A stretch of DNA of 64,000 nt from Bactrocera neohumeralis (lineage: Eukaryota; Arthropoda; Insecta; Diptera; Tephritidae). Position numbers and translations under genes: made by a program. This document shows positions 46,460-57,700 of this stretch, piece by piece. The notes beneath the pieces were generated by a model. The model was not told the origin of the DNA, searched no databases, and saw only the letters and a list, made by a program, of their open reading frames with translations. Position 1 is the first letter of the stretch. Each line of letters opens with the position of its first letter. Location: positions 17,726,017 through 17,790,016 of the forward strand of contig NC_065919.1 of the NCBI RefSeq assembly GCF_024586455.1. The letters run 5' to 3'.

Positions 46460-47240
46460 ACGTTTTTTTTTAGCTTTTTTTGACTGTCAGTGACATCTGT
46501 GCCAAATGTCACATCAAAATAATAATTAGTGTTTAGTATACGCTTGGCTTTCTGAAGTACATAAAGTGCATTCGGCGATTTTTACGATGAGTGAAATTAT
46601 TCAACAAAAAAGTTCCATTAAATTGTGTTTTCGGAATCAAATTTCTGCTGCCGAAGCGTTCAGAATGTTAGAAGGGGACTTCGGTGCGACCAAGTGTTTT
46701 TAATTGGTAAAAATTATTGAAAGAGGGTCGCGAAAGCGTTGATGAAGAACCACGTCCAGGACGGTCATTAGTATCAACTCGTCCATGAGATAATGGAATT
46801 GGTGCTTGTGAATCGATGATTAACAGTCTGAGATCTCACTGTCATCATTGGAATATCTGAAGGATCAGTGAAAACCATTTTGAAAGACTATTTGGACATA
46901 AGAAAAGTGAAGAACGATTATTGCCAAAATCATTAAATTTTTTCGAAAAACAGCGTTACATTAACGTCAGTGAAACAATGCTTTCCGGCTATCAGGATGT
47001 CATGAAATGTACTATTACTGGCGATGCGTCTTACATTTATGCTTACCACCCGGAAACAGACGATCAATCGGCCGAATGTCATGCAAAGGTGAGCCGAAGT
47101 CGAAAAACACACGTCAAATCAAGTTTATGTTCACAGTTTTCTTCGATCCTCGAGGTGTGGTGCACTCCAAGTTCCTTCCGACTGTCAACAAAGAAAACTA
47201 TTTGAGTATTTTGCGTTTTTTCGCGAAGATGTTCATTAGC
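46460..47240 (+). mobile_element. Mariner group A element, transposase N-terminal two thirds
   Basis: Upstream text ('gtgacatctgtgccaaatgt', 'cacatcaaaataa') parallels 8080-8110. The transposase starts MSEIIQQKSSIKLCFRNQIS (46587) and continues with AAEAFRMLEGDFGAT, HTH text, DEEPRPGRSLVSTR-like, GISEGSVKTILKDYL and KSLNFFEKQRYINVSETMLS (from 46927). TGDASYIYAYHPETDDQSAE follows: the first catalytic block, normally GDETWIYAYDPET, with DETW changed to DASY. FFDPRGVVHSKFLPTVNKEN ends near 47200. The second and third catalytic aspartates are gone, and frameshifts occur at about 46700, 46790 and 47090. Confidence 0.85.
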
Positions 47241-48256
47241 AAAGACTGCAATTATGTAACAATTAATTGTAAATACTGGTTAATACTGGCATTATGTAAT
47301 TATAGTAATGGTACTGGTTACTATTACAGTAATGATTATTGGTACCGTGTATATTTGTACCGTTCTTCGTCAGTACCGTTATCTTGGCATGTGTAATTTT
47401 TCGTCAATAATCGCACTGAGATATGTTTTATTAGTCGTCAATACTCTGGATTTTTCCATTAATCCTAGTTAAAATAACTGTACATACTCAAAAAGCCCGA
47501 GATTCAGAAAACGAATATATTTTAAATTCCAATTCTTTTTTCATATTTTTGTTTGCATATAAATAAATGACTGTTGATGGAAAAATTATATTTCAGTTAC
47601 CAATATTACTTTTGCGTTGGCCTTTTATTCATTTATGGAATGCCGTTATTACATTGCCGTGCTCGTGTTCGTTTTGTGTGTCGTGACAATCAACTGTGCA
47701 TTCGCGTGACAATGGTTTTTCAAAAATCCGGACATGAGTGTGTACATTTATAAAATAAAAATGGTGTTATACAATTTATTTTTTCAAAAGCAAATTGGAG
47801 TAGAAAAAACCATGTCATACAATATTTTCATTTTTTCACTTTCAAATTCCAGCGATTTGAATATTTTTACATAAAAGCAAACTGTTCTCTATTTCCGTTA
47901 GAAAATAGATATTTCGTACGTGATTAGTGTTGGTATGCATACATACATACGAGTAAAAGTATAAGCCAAATATTATGTATGTATGTATATTTGCTGGAGC
48001 TCATGTAGCGATAAGCTGAGAAATACTGTGACGTTTGGCTTATTCAATCTAAAATGTTAGAATATCGTTTGATCCAACGACTTTTGCATTTTATATCACT
48101 TTTGATTCAATATCACTGGGAAAATTTAGGATCAGAAACTATATATCACTAACAATCCATGTGCCCCTTTGTGGAAATAAAGTGCTTAACAGATGCCCTC
48201 ATTTTCCATCTAGATTCGATGTTTCAAGGTTCCAAAGTTATGAGTTTGAGATTATA
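47241..48256. other. No gene seen
   Basis: 47255-47395 is rich in 'tactgg' and 'accgt' type short repeats without a fixed period. TA/GTAT microsatellite text at 47935-47995. No gene. Confidence 0.5.
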
Positions 48257-49459
48257 TTAGGTTGTCAAATATCTCCCCTCCGCCTTTTTGTCTGCTAAAT
48301 TTTGTGGCTATGTATAAAGCGGCTATACTATAAATCTTTGAAAGGTCTTGCAATAACCTACAAACCTACGCTATGCATGATTAGTTTGGATATTGCGTTC
48401 AACAATTAAAGACGTGTGACCGTGGAGGTCCATAACACCGAAATTCGCGCTATTTTATAGCTTTCCTTCGTTAAAGGTAAATCCGCTAGAGAAACTTTCC
48501 GTGAGATTAATGGTGTTTTGGGGGTTGGTACTCTATCTTTTCAAACTGCGGAGGAATGGTTTCGACGATTCAGATACCATGGATAAGCCAGCGGAGGACC
48601 TGTGACGACGAATACCGATCAAATCATGGATAACATCGAGTTAGACCGGCATGTGACATCTCGTGACATCGCTCAGAAGATGGGAGTTAGTCACCAAACC
48701 ATTTTAAACCATCTGTAGAAGGCTGGATACACAAAAAAGCCTGGTGTTTGCGTGCCGCATAATTTGACGCAAAAAACCTTCTGGACCCAATTAACGCCTG
48801 TGATATGCTGCTGAAACGGAACGAGCTCGACCCATTTTTGAAGCGGATGGTGACTGGTGACGAAAAATGGGTCACATACGACAATATCAAGCGAAAACGG
48901 TCGTGGTCGAAGGCCGGTGAATCGTCCCAAACAGTGGCCAAGCCGGGATTGACGGCCAGGAAGGTTTTGCTGTGTGTTTGGTGAGAATTGAATGGGAACC
49001 GTCTACTGCGATCAACTGTACCGTTTAGCAGGCGATCGACCAGAAGCGTCCAGAATTGGCCAACAGGAAGGGTGTAGTGTTCCACCAGGACAACGTCAGA
49101 CCACACACTTCGTTGATGACTCGTCAGAAGCTACGGGAGCTCGGATGGGAGGTTTTATCGCATCCACCATATAGCCTGGACAGAGCGGCAAGTGATTACC
49201 ACCTGTTTCTGTCCATGACGAACGCCCTTGTTGGTGTAAAGTTGAACTCAAAAGAGGCTTGTTAAAAGTGGCTGTCCGAGTTCGTCGCAAATAAGAAATG
49301 GGCTGCTATGAGGGGGGTATTATGAAGTTGTCGTCTAGATGGAAACAGATTCTTAAACGAAACGGCGCATATTTGAACTAAATCCGATCACTGCAACACG
49401 TTTTATAAAGCATTGAATAAAGAGCAAAAAAAGCGGAAGGGAGTTATTTGACAACTTTA
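48257..49459 (+). mobile_element. Mariner group C element, near full length with both ends
   Basis: 1,203 bp between TA dinucleotides (48255-48256 and 49460-49461). The ends read 'ttaggttgtcaaatatctcc' from the left and 'taaagttgtcaaataactcc' from the right. The coding order on + is FREINGVLGVGTLSFQTAEE then WFRRFR; RDIAQKMGVSHQTILNHL (second helix-turn-helix); VCVPHNLT, the WVPHELT-type motif; VTGDEKWVTYDN with the first D; RKVLLCVW; a deletion of about 50 bp; RKGVVFHQDNVRPHTSLM with the second D; and AASDYHLFLSM with the third. Residues between the second and third D number 34, the mariner signature. Several frameshifts and stops make it inactive, but all three aspartates survive. Confidence 0.92.
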
Positions 49460-49461
49460 TA

Positions 49462-50979
49462 TCTAAAACCGGTTTCGCGCTAGTGATTTTTACAACGAAC
49501 TTCATATCATAGGGATTATAAAAATTTCTTTGTGAATCAATTTAATAAATAGGAGCGTTTTGACATTCTATTGATCATTTGTTGGAATCGGCCAGATCAG
49601 AAAACTATTTCACATATCTCTCTTACATCCCATTATTCAGATTTTTTATTTTCGGTATCCGGTCTTTAATAAAAAAAGTTAAGAGTTTCAAACAACTTTT
49701 ATTCACATTAGGCAGAAACATACTAGAATAACACCTCTCTCAATTTTATTAAGATAACTGACGTCTTGGCCGCTATATATGGAATAAACTCACCAGTAAA
49801 TTCGAAACTATGGAGGTTAAGGAAGTATAGTATTGATCCTTTTTAACCCATTTTGACACAAGGCTTCATTATTATCAAAGAAATATTTTCCCCAAACCTC
49901 ACAAATTGCACGTTATTTTCAGCAAAAAGTTAGTCATAAGCACTGGGGTCCTCATATTCGGTATTTGGGTACAGAGTAACAGTCTGTTTTCAAAAATTTT
50001 TAGCGTAAATTGAAATACCTGAAGACCACTCTTTGTGCAAAGTGTTATCTGGATGCATATGTACTCTATTTCTCTCTCTATTAGGATTACGTGAAACATA
50101 CAGTTAGGTAAACGAAACTATAAGAACTTGTAAAAACCGAATCCCTCCAATACATGTATAGATATGTGCATTAGTGTAACAATTATGCATATCTCAAATA
50201 TCCAATTAATTGCTTAAAAAGATTTATTCATTATCTTCGGATTTCTGGCAATCAATATTGTACATTTTACATTATTATCCGTTAATAGATATCAAATAAT
50301 GCGATTACAAAAACAAAACTGTAGTAGTTCTCATTTATTTGACTAGGTATATTTGAAACTTGGTTTAATTGCCTGACAGCTACTCAATTATTTATTGTAG
50401 TACGAACTTAGAATAGAGCAATTCAGTACTTTTATATATGAATGAATGTCAATGGTGTCGATAACAAATATTAAGTTGTCTATAATGCAGTCAAAAAGCA
50501 TAATTACCAATGAAAATAAAAAAGAAAATGTTGACTTTGAATCACAATGATTAGGAAGTTTAGTTGAAATTGTGTTTTTTTTTTTTTTTTTTTTTTTTGA
50601 TTTTTGAACTTTTACGTGTTTGAGCTACTTATGAACTATCAAAACCGACAATCGATTAATTTCTATTATATAATCTCTATAAGTGAAGTGTCAGTCTACT
50701 TATAATTGATTGCTTTCAAGCAGATGACAAAATTAGGCAATATTTTGCCACTAAAGACTACATACTGCATTGTGAATAGTAACTGGTCGCAAATTGAGAC
50801 TTTACATCATAATGACTCAATTAGTGACTAAAGACTGAGAGAGAGACTATTCGTTGGCATCTAGGTCTGAAGAATACAGTGGATGCTGAAACAATACGAA
50901 GTCCAGTTCATGGGTTTTTGCCATCGTTCTCCCTGACTTGTGACTCGGTTCATTGGCTGGATGAAACAGCAATTTACTC
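49462..50979. other. No gene seen
   Basis: AT-rich, with T24 at 50575-50598. Frames up to 70 codons show nothing recognisable. Confidence 0.5.
50575..50598. repeat. Homopolymer T24
   Basis: Twenty-four uninterrupted T. It could be the poly(A) tail of a minus-strand retroposed sequence, but no such sequence was recognised above it. Confidence 0.9.
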
Positions 50980-51480
50980 TTCTTTAAATGCATCCGCTTT
51001 TTGGAGATTTCGTGCTTCAAACAGTCCTTCTAAGCGACCGAGTGATCAAAACGGAATGGGGAAAGGCACGTGCTCGTCAAAATGTGAGTAAGGAAACCAC
51101 ACAAAGTGGTGTTCTCTCTCCTCTTCTATGAATACTGGTCGTTAACGACCTGTTTAAAAACTTTATATGGTGGAGGACTCTAGAAAAGACCACACTTGCA
51201 AGGAAGGTGGCGTTCATCAGCATGTGTGGTGCACCAAGGTCCACTCCAATTATGGCATTTAACGCCATCCTGGACGTATTGTCCGTGAACATCTCCGGAG
51301 TCTGGGTTCCTAAAAAAACACGGGTCTGAACACTCGTAAATCCTCACTCACTTTGATTTCTTACCGGATCACTTGGATAAAGGAGTCGCCAAACCGAACT
51401 CTGGCGGCTCCTTCTCTACCCACATACCGGCGAGGGAGTTGTGGGTAGCGAAGAATTCAATTGGCCTGTTATGTAAGTAT
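50980..51480 (+). mobile_element. Non-LTR retrotransposon fragment (LOA/R1/I-like), internally deleted
   Basis: The + strand reads KETTQSGVLSPLL then ILVVNDLFKNF (about 51093-51160), the GxxQGGVLSPLLW-L-VVND motif that precedes YADD. It then jumps to ARKVAFISMCGAPRSTPIMA then FNAILDVL (51202-51280), the region C-terminal to the RT, and on to FLPDHLDKGVAKPNSGGSFS and VVGSEEFNWP-like text. The YADD box is in the deleted part. Belongs with the RNase H-bearing group at 3010-4690 and 19330-20571, though too short to be sure. Confidence 0.6.
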
Positions 51481-52504
51481 ATAGCTTCAAAATACATATA
51501 TAGGAAAAAATATTAGAATCATGTCTCTTTGAAATCATTTTATGAATTTTTTTCACCTTTAGTTGGCCAAAAATAAAATTTTGGTGCCGGATTTTTTTTG
51601 TGCTTTAAGAATGGCTTTTCTTTGAAGATAATAATTTATTTGAAATAGTTTCAAGATTATTACTTTCGTGCGGTTTTATGGTTTATACTAGTGGTCTGGC
51701 AACACTATGCCCAAACACAACTCTAAATGTTGCCGGAATATTTTTATGATTTTAAGTGCACGTTGCATGCTACTTGTGGCACATCTTTTTCTGTTTTTTT
51801 GTTTTTTGTTATGCTCTTTCAGTGTTTGATAACATTATCAAAGCATCGTTCAAATATGCAGTGCTGCCATTTTACTGCCACTGAAAAAAGCTACAGTCAT
51901 ACCAGCAAAGTTAGTAAACAGCGCTTTAAGATCGTTTTTTTTTTTTCAAAGCAGAAAACCTTAGTTTCGCCGCACAAAGCTGAAAGCTAACATTTACGTA
52001 AGCGTCAAGGCGCTCGCATATCGTTAACCTAAGCATGCATCACTTTGATTTGTATGCTTACGGTAGTCAATTTACGCACGCGCCGAACACCTTCGCCAAC
52101 ACATCACGCCGAAAGCAACATCAAAAGCGCAGAAGTAAACAAACTGGCAGCTAGCGTGAAAGTTAGCGAGTCTGCTTTGCATTTGAATCTATTGGGAATC
52201 CCTTTGGCGGTTGAAATTCTTGACGCTGATGCAGAAAAACGTCAAAGCATGCGCCAAAAGTGAGCTGGGACGATACCCAACTGTAATAAGGAGGAACTTT
52301 CCGCACCGAAAGCAAAGACGTTGTGTTAGTTTTAGGTGGAAGCACACATATAAGTGTACATAACGCGAAGTAAAGGTTATAAAAACGGTTCTTCCCACAT
52401 CTTTATCATTGTTGAGGGCAGTTCTAGGTGGTTCAAAGCGCTTGTAAGTAAAGAAGTGACGCCCAAAAGTTAATTTAAAAGTTAGTTTAAAAAATTGTTT
52501 CATT
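51481..52504. other. No gene seen
   Basis: Frames of 72-87 codons at 51727-51990 and 52045-52263 carry no known motif. No paired repeats. Confidence 0.45.
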
Positions 52505-53350
52505 TAGGGTGATCCATTTCGAGTATCCTTACTAAAAAAAACACAGAAACTTTCAAATTAATATATAATATTTATTGTTATTCGAAAGAACATTATTAGG
52601 CTTTTTTTGAATATTATCTCCTTCAAATGTTTTCTGCGGCTACTTCTCAAATGGTCCATCCGTTTAATCCTATTTTCGGTGACTCATTCGAGCATTTGAC
52701 TGGTGACTGACGAATGATACGCGTGATGCTTTGCTCCAAAGCCTGAATCTAAGCGGAGTTGTTCACATAGACTTTGGACTTTACATATTCCTACAGGAAA
52801 AAGTCCAACGGTGTGTTATCACTACCATTTTGGTGGCCAATCGACCGGCCCAAAACCTGAAATGATTTACTCACCGAAGTGTTCTCTCAATAAATCAACT
52901 AAATGATACGATGTGGGGAAGTGGCGCCGTCTTGTTGAAGCCAAATGAATGAAATGCTGCGATAAGGGTCGCCATTGGCGGTTACGTTCTCACCGGCATC
53001 ATTTTTGAAGAAATATGTACAGATGATTCCACCGGCTCACAAACCCCACAAAACTGTTGTTTTTTCTGGATGAAATGGCAGCTCTTGAATCACTTCAGGT
53101 TGCTCTTCATCTCAAATACAGCCATTACCCATTGCGTCAGAAATGGACCTCATCGCTAAACAAAATTTGGCTCGATAACGCCGGATCTTCTTGGAATTTT
53201 TCAAGAGCTCATAGAGCGAAGTGATCTCGCTTGGGAAGGTCGAACGGCTTCTGTTCTTGCTTATGCGGAATTTTGTACGCTTTCAATATAAGATCACGAC
53301 GTAGAAAATGCCAATTCGTTCCATACGCCAGTCCGAGTTACTTGCAACAA
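52505..53350 (-). mobile_element. D,D41D-type Tc1/mariner element (group D1), inverted relic
   Basis: The minus strand carries, 5' to 3': a RMERIGIFYVV-like stretch (about 53330), NKILFSDEVHFWRNG-like text with the first catalytic D (about 53165-53135), QVIQELPFHP-like text, GFVSRWNHLYIFLQK-like text, DLLREHFGE (about 52910-52875), GFGPVDWPPKW, and a C-terminal EQLRLDSGF/MLE stretch. All pieces are in changing frames. The second D block is corrupted ('gtggcgccgtcttgttgaag' on +). The left edge, 'ttagggtgatccatttcgag', may be its terminal repeat, but no partner is visible. Confidence 0.75.
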
Positions 53351-53725
53351 ACTGAACGATAAATAATAATAAATTACTTGTATGGAAAGCTTTTTTTTTG
53401 AAGAGATGTCTTCACGATTTTTGGCGTCGATTATTGTTTAAAAAAATATTGCAATCTTCGAAGAAATTGCGCTGATCGGATCACTATAGCATATGATTGC
53501 CATATAAACTCACTGATCAAACCCAAGTTTTTGTAAGGAAAACTTTTTTATTTGAAAAGATATCTTCCCCAAATTCAGCACGGATTGTTTTCCAAGACAA
53601 CATTATAATCTCCAAAAAAATTACTCAGTTCGGTTCACTATAACATATAGCCGCCATACAATCTGCCGATCAATCAAAATTAATTTCTTTTACAAAAACT
53701 TTTTATTCGTGCAGTAAATCATCTC
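53351..53725 (-). repeat. Hairpin-family repeat, about two modules, ends missing
   Basis: The + strand has 'cttgtatggaaagc' at 53378 and 'tttgtaaggaaaactttttt' near 53530, about 152 bp apart, with 'tatagcatatgattgccata' and 'aacatatagccgccatacaa' closing the modules. This is the reverse of the 17564-17950 text. No hairpin or GTCY tract is attached. Confidence 0.7.
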
Positions 53726-54365
53726 AACAATTTCGCATCCTTGCAACAGGTACTTGAATGTATGTAAAAATATGTTGCCTCGCCTTTCAATTATTGCACT
53801 GCGCAGAGCCGCGGTGCGTGCCGAAAGCTGTATTTCCGCTGCACGCAATGCAACGGAAGGCAAACGTCAAGTAAATATGCTGGCACCGATTGCAATGGAA
53901 AATGAAAAAAAAAAATGTTAAAGAAAACTAAAACCAACAAAAAAAAGTGTAGTAGCCATAAAGATAATTCGCATTTGCTACTTTTCTGGTTCCAAACAAA
54001 AGCACAGCATTTGCTACGCATTGCCTTCGCTTGTCATACACGCAATAAGCACAAACACACATAAACACAGTTCATATACGCAGCTGCGTGCGCGTGCCGC
54101 TGCAGTCATCGTTGTGTTATTTATTTATACTTAAGTTGGATTTATACACACATAATTTATTTGTGTGTGTGCAAACACATGCTCTGCATTTAGCGCTCTG
54201 TTGCACGAGGCGTATAAGTAACTTTTTTCTTGTGTACTATATATATGTAGATAGGTATTTGTCTAACAGTGTGTGCTTGGCTATTTATTTATAGCATGCA
54301 ACATTGCCATGATTTAGCAGTGCGTTGTGTGCAACTAGCAAGCAATAACATAAATAAATGTCACT
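53726..54365. other. No gene seen
   Basis: A 76-codon frame at 54021-53791 and a 68-codon frame at 54088-54294 have no recognisable features. CA/GT repeats near 54143-54165. Confidence 0.45.
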
Positions 54366-54549
54366 TACTATTATATATGTATGTGTTTTCATACATATAA
54401 ACAGACTTAAGCATTGAAGATACTATCAAGAATGTGCAATATTTGTATGCGTCCCTGCTTTTATCTACACTTTTTATGCAAACATAAGTATATTATAAAT
54501 AATATTTGTTTTTACTATTATATATGTATGTATGTGTTTTGGATTGGCA

Positions 54550-54557
<8 letters not shown>

Positions 54558-54582
<25 letters not shown>
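54558..54582. repeat. (TA)12 microsatellite
   Basis: Twelve TA units after an A run, inside the second duplication unit. Confidence 0.95.
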
Positions 54583-54589
<7 letters not shown>

Positions 54590-54613
54590 ACAGACTTAAG
54601 CATTGAAGATACT

Positions 54614-54791
54614 GGCGACGAAAATCGTTGACCACGCATTATTTTATTGATGTGTGGGAACAAGAATCATTGGGTGCCAATATACGGCGGATTGTCAATT
54701 CGACGTTTTGGCCGGTCAAAAAGGCGTTGGTTTGAGCCGATGTGTGAGAGCTCGCATTGTCGTGTACAATGATTCGTCTTCTCTTGTTCGT
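54614..54791 (-). mobile_element. Mariner transposase scrap with second catalytic block (group F)
   Basis: The minus strand reads RIIVHDNASSHTSAQTNAFL then TGQNVELTIRR (about 54775-54680), then, in shifted frames, APNDSCSH and MRGQRF (to 54614). HDNASSHTS holds the second catalytic D and APND the third, as in mariner elements. Neither end is present. The scrap lies exactly between the two shared blocks of the local duplication. Distinct from groups A, B, C and E. Confidence 0.8.
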
Positions 54792-54896
54792 TTTTATCTA
54801 CACTTTTTGTGCAAACATAAGTATGTATTTATTATAAATTGCTTTAAACTCGCATATTTGTTTTAGCCATATTGCTTTGCTTGCAGACATATAAAA

Positions 54897-55059
54897 TTAG
54901 GGTGAGCCCCAAACTGAGCTAACTTCGAAAAAATTAGGTTTTTGTTCAAAGTAAAAAATTGAAAAAAAGAAAGGTTAATTCCATTTTTTAAAGAATTTTT
55001 TAACGAAAAAAAAAATTATGACAAAACCTTAAACTTTCCTTAATTTATTGGCAGCCTCC

Positions 55060-55102
<43 letters not shown>

Positions 55103-55381
55103 CGAGTTTATATATATACTTATATATTATATATCGAGTGTATTTTCTCCGAAAATTGTATGTTGAGCCGAAAAATAATTTCGAAAATAAAAGCATATTT
55201 GTTAGAACTTAGTGTACTAGACTACCAATGCTTTAAATTTTTTTTCTCGAAACGCTATTTTCAGAGTCGATGAGCAACCTTTAAAAATATAATAAAAAAT
55301 GTTCATTACAAGCACGTGTTTTCTTTATATGCATATTTTAAATCAAAGTTTGAACTATATTATTTTTTGGGCTCATCCTAA
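54897..55381. mobile_element. 485-bp MITE-like unit with inverted ends TTAGGGTGAGCCC
   Basis: The left end reads 'ttagggtgagccccaaac'. The right end, read inward from 55381, is 'ttaggatgagcccaaaaa', so 13 terminal bases pair with one mismatch. The inside is AT-rich and non-coding and carries (TA)15 at 55061-55090. The flanking bases (AA left, TA right) do not show a clear target-site duplication, so superfamily and exact edges are open. Confidence 0.65.
55061..55090. repeat. (TA)15 microsatellite
   Basis: Fifteen TA units, followed by more imperfect TA text to about 55130. Confidence 0.95.
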
Positions 55382-56229
55382 TATGTGTGTAAGTCTTTTC
55401 ATAAGATTGTGCCGTTTGCCACTCAGGTTGTATAAATTACGCTTCGTTACTTTTATCTACAAATTCCTTCAGAAGAATATTTAAATATTATATTCTATAT
55501 ACTCAGACATCATTTCCATATTTCCACCACCAATTTGTTTGAATAATTTTCTCTATGCGTTGGTATTTTTCTCTGACAGCCTTTGATAGCTCAAAGACAA
55601 GCATATCAACTTACACATTAACTCTTTCTTAGTAAGAGCAATGTCTTCACAAAGCTTCTATTAATAGAAGAAAAGAAGATACATTCATTAATACTTTGTG
55701 TAGTAAATAGGCTTAGCGTGGCAAAAGTTTCCTTCGCCAATTATCGCTAACTAGAAACAGACTGTCTATTTTCCAAATAATTAAATTTTAATCATTTAGT
55801 ATTTAAAATTTACTATTATTCATAAATTATATTGTACATAAATTTAAAACTCGAATTTTATTAATGAATTTGCGATTTCAAATTGAAAACCATTTTAAGT
55901 CTACAAATTGGCATATAAATTGTATATAATTTCAAACTTTCTGAATTGGCCATTAGCCTAACGCTGCTCTCAGCTTCGACTAGTTAACAACTTGCTAGGT
56001 CTTCAGGTATTGTTGCGATTTTCATCCCACAGAACAGGAATTTCTGATTATATTCAGTCATTTGGACTTTGAATACCATATGATCAAATTTGAACCGGAC
56101 TGGAAAAAGCTAAATTTGTGCACATTTTTATACACATATTTGTTATCGCCTTTAAAATAAGCATGTGCAATACAATCATTCTACGATTAATTAAATTTTC
56201 CATAAACTTGTAAAAAAAGTACCCGGAAA
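55382..56229. other. No gene seen
   Basis: AT-rich spacer without a frame above 60 codons other than short chance frames. Confidence 0.5.
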
Positions 56230-57300
56230 TTGTAAATAAAACGCAAAATGTTTATTTATTTATCAATATTTATTTAGTCACCCTGAAAGTAATCCCCAGC
56301 ATATGTAAAACACTTATGCCAACAACACTTTTAAAACTTTTTAAAAGCACTTTTTTGGATAGCTTTCAGCTCCCTCAGCGAATTTTGTTTTATCTCTTCG
56401 ATGGACTGAAAACGGGTTCCACGGAGCGTCAATTTGAGTTAGAGGAACAAGAAAAAATCACACAGAGCCAAATCTGGTGAATACGGTGGTTGATCGATGG
56501 TGTTCAAAGCGGTTTTGGCTTCAAATTCGATCACAATCGTACCTTGCTGCGATGGTGCATTATCTTTTTGCAAAATCCACGAAATCTTAGTTCACAATTC
56601 CGGCCGTTTTTGAGGGATATTCTCACTCAAACGCGTGAATACGACCAAACAGAATTTTTTATTGAACGCCTACCCTTCGAGAAAAAATTCACGATGCACC
56701 CAACCACGAATATCGGAATAACAATGAGCATTATCTTAGTTTTTCAGCGGATTTGGCGTGTTTTTTTCTATTTTTTGCTTTCTGCCCGTTTTTTTCCCTG
56801 GATTGCGATGATTATTGACTTGTGTGCATGTCAATCTCATAAACCCATGTCTCATCAGCAGTTATAATGTCATCTATGAATGTGAGATCGGAATCCGCAC
56901 GATCAAGCATGTCTAAAGAGACCTTTTTACGGTATTAGTTTTGAAAAAAATTCAGCTTAATCGGTACGAGTAGAGCAAGAAGGCGTTTCATACCAAAATA
57001 CTTATCTCATCTCTCTAATACTTACCTGCCGATTTTCAAGCACCATATCTTTCACTTTATTAATATTTTCATTACTTGAAGAGGTCGAAGATCGTAAAGA
57101 ACGAGACATGTCTTCAACGATCTCTCGACGATCTTTGAAGGCTTTGTATAACTCGTAGGCTTGTGGTTTTGCTAAAAATTAATAACCGTAAGCTTTTTCT
57201 AACATTAGCAGTGATTCCGCACACGAAATTTGGTAAGAAATGCAAAATTTGAGATAAAGCCTTGTTCGATATTTTTATCCTTTGTAAAACTCGCAACGAA
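56230..57300 (-). mobile_element. Mariner element (group G), transposase relic
   Basis: Minus strand, 5' to 3': an N-terminal scrap (NIEQGFISNFAFLTKF, about 57275-57225), SSNENINKVKDMVLENRQ (about 57080-57020), DETWVYEIDMHTSQ with the first catalytic D (about 56860-56810), REKNGQKAKNRKK, KIMLIVIPIFVVGCI (where consensus has MLIVFFDIRGIV), then a deleted or scrambled middle with NTIDQPPYSPDLA-like text (56500-56460), and the C-terminal RGTRFQSIEE then LRELK and CFTYAGDYF-like blocks (56430-56285). At least five frameshifts. The ends are not certain. Confidence 0.8.
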
Positions 57301-57415
57301 CTGCTGAGGTGTACCGACTTAAGCAGCTGCTGTTAATAAACTGGTCGACAGATCGGGCTCACATTTGGCTCAGTAATTAAAGTCAGTCCCACCAATTTAG
57401 AAAAAAAAAATTTTT
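57301..57415. other. Spacer between two mariner relics
   Basis: About 115 bp with no recognised content. Confidence 0.4.
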
Positions 57416-57700
57416 GTTTTAGAAATATCATTTATTCGGAAAATTTATTTACAATTGTTGGGCTGCTTTTTTGTCAATGGAAGTCTAGGTTGGGATGGCC
57501 TTCAGTGCCTTTAGCGAATTTCGTTTAACCATTTCTGCTCATTTTTAGAGCGATATTCGCCAAAAATTCACTTCTCGTTACCAATAGAGTGATGAGTTTA
57601 ATGAATGTAGGGTCATCAGCTACTTTGTCAAGCATTGCATTTACAAACTCTACTCGATGTCGTTTTTTACAAAAGATGAATGAAACTTTTGATACGCCAT
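57416..57700 (-). mobile_element. Mariner scrap with large internal deletion (group G-like)
   Basis: The minus strand encodes FCKKRHRVEFVNAMLDKVAD then DPTFIKLI (about 57680-57600), the segment just before the first catalytic block of many mariners. It then jumps to EMVKRNSLKALKAIP (about 57540-57495), from the C-terminal end. All catalytic residues are deleted. Text is similar in style to the neighbouring relic, but it is a separate copy. Confidence 0.7.

Larger units (their letters stand above)
54366..54850. repeat. Local tandem duplication, second unit enlarged by TA repeats and a mariner scrap
   Basis: Unit 1 starts 'ttactattatatatgtatgt' (54366) and unit 2 repeats this from about 54511. 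Both share 'acagacttaagcattgaaga' then 'tact' (to 54424 and 54613), and later 'ttttatctacacttttt' with 'gcaaacataagtat' (54459 and 54792). In unit 1 the two blocks are 34 bp apart. In unit 2 they are separated by 178 bp of mariner transposase sequence. Unit 2 also holds (TA)n at 54558-54582. Confidence 0.85.

Noticed and set aside
47255..47395. Short 'tactgg/accgt' repeats
   Set aside because: No constant period and no palindromic structure beyond chance; left as part of the spacer.
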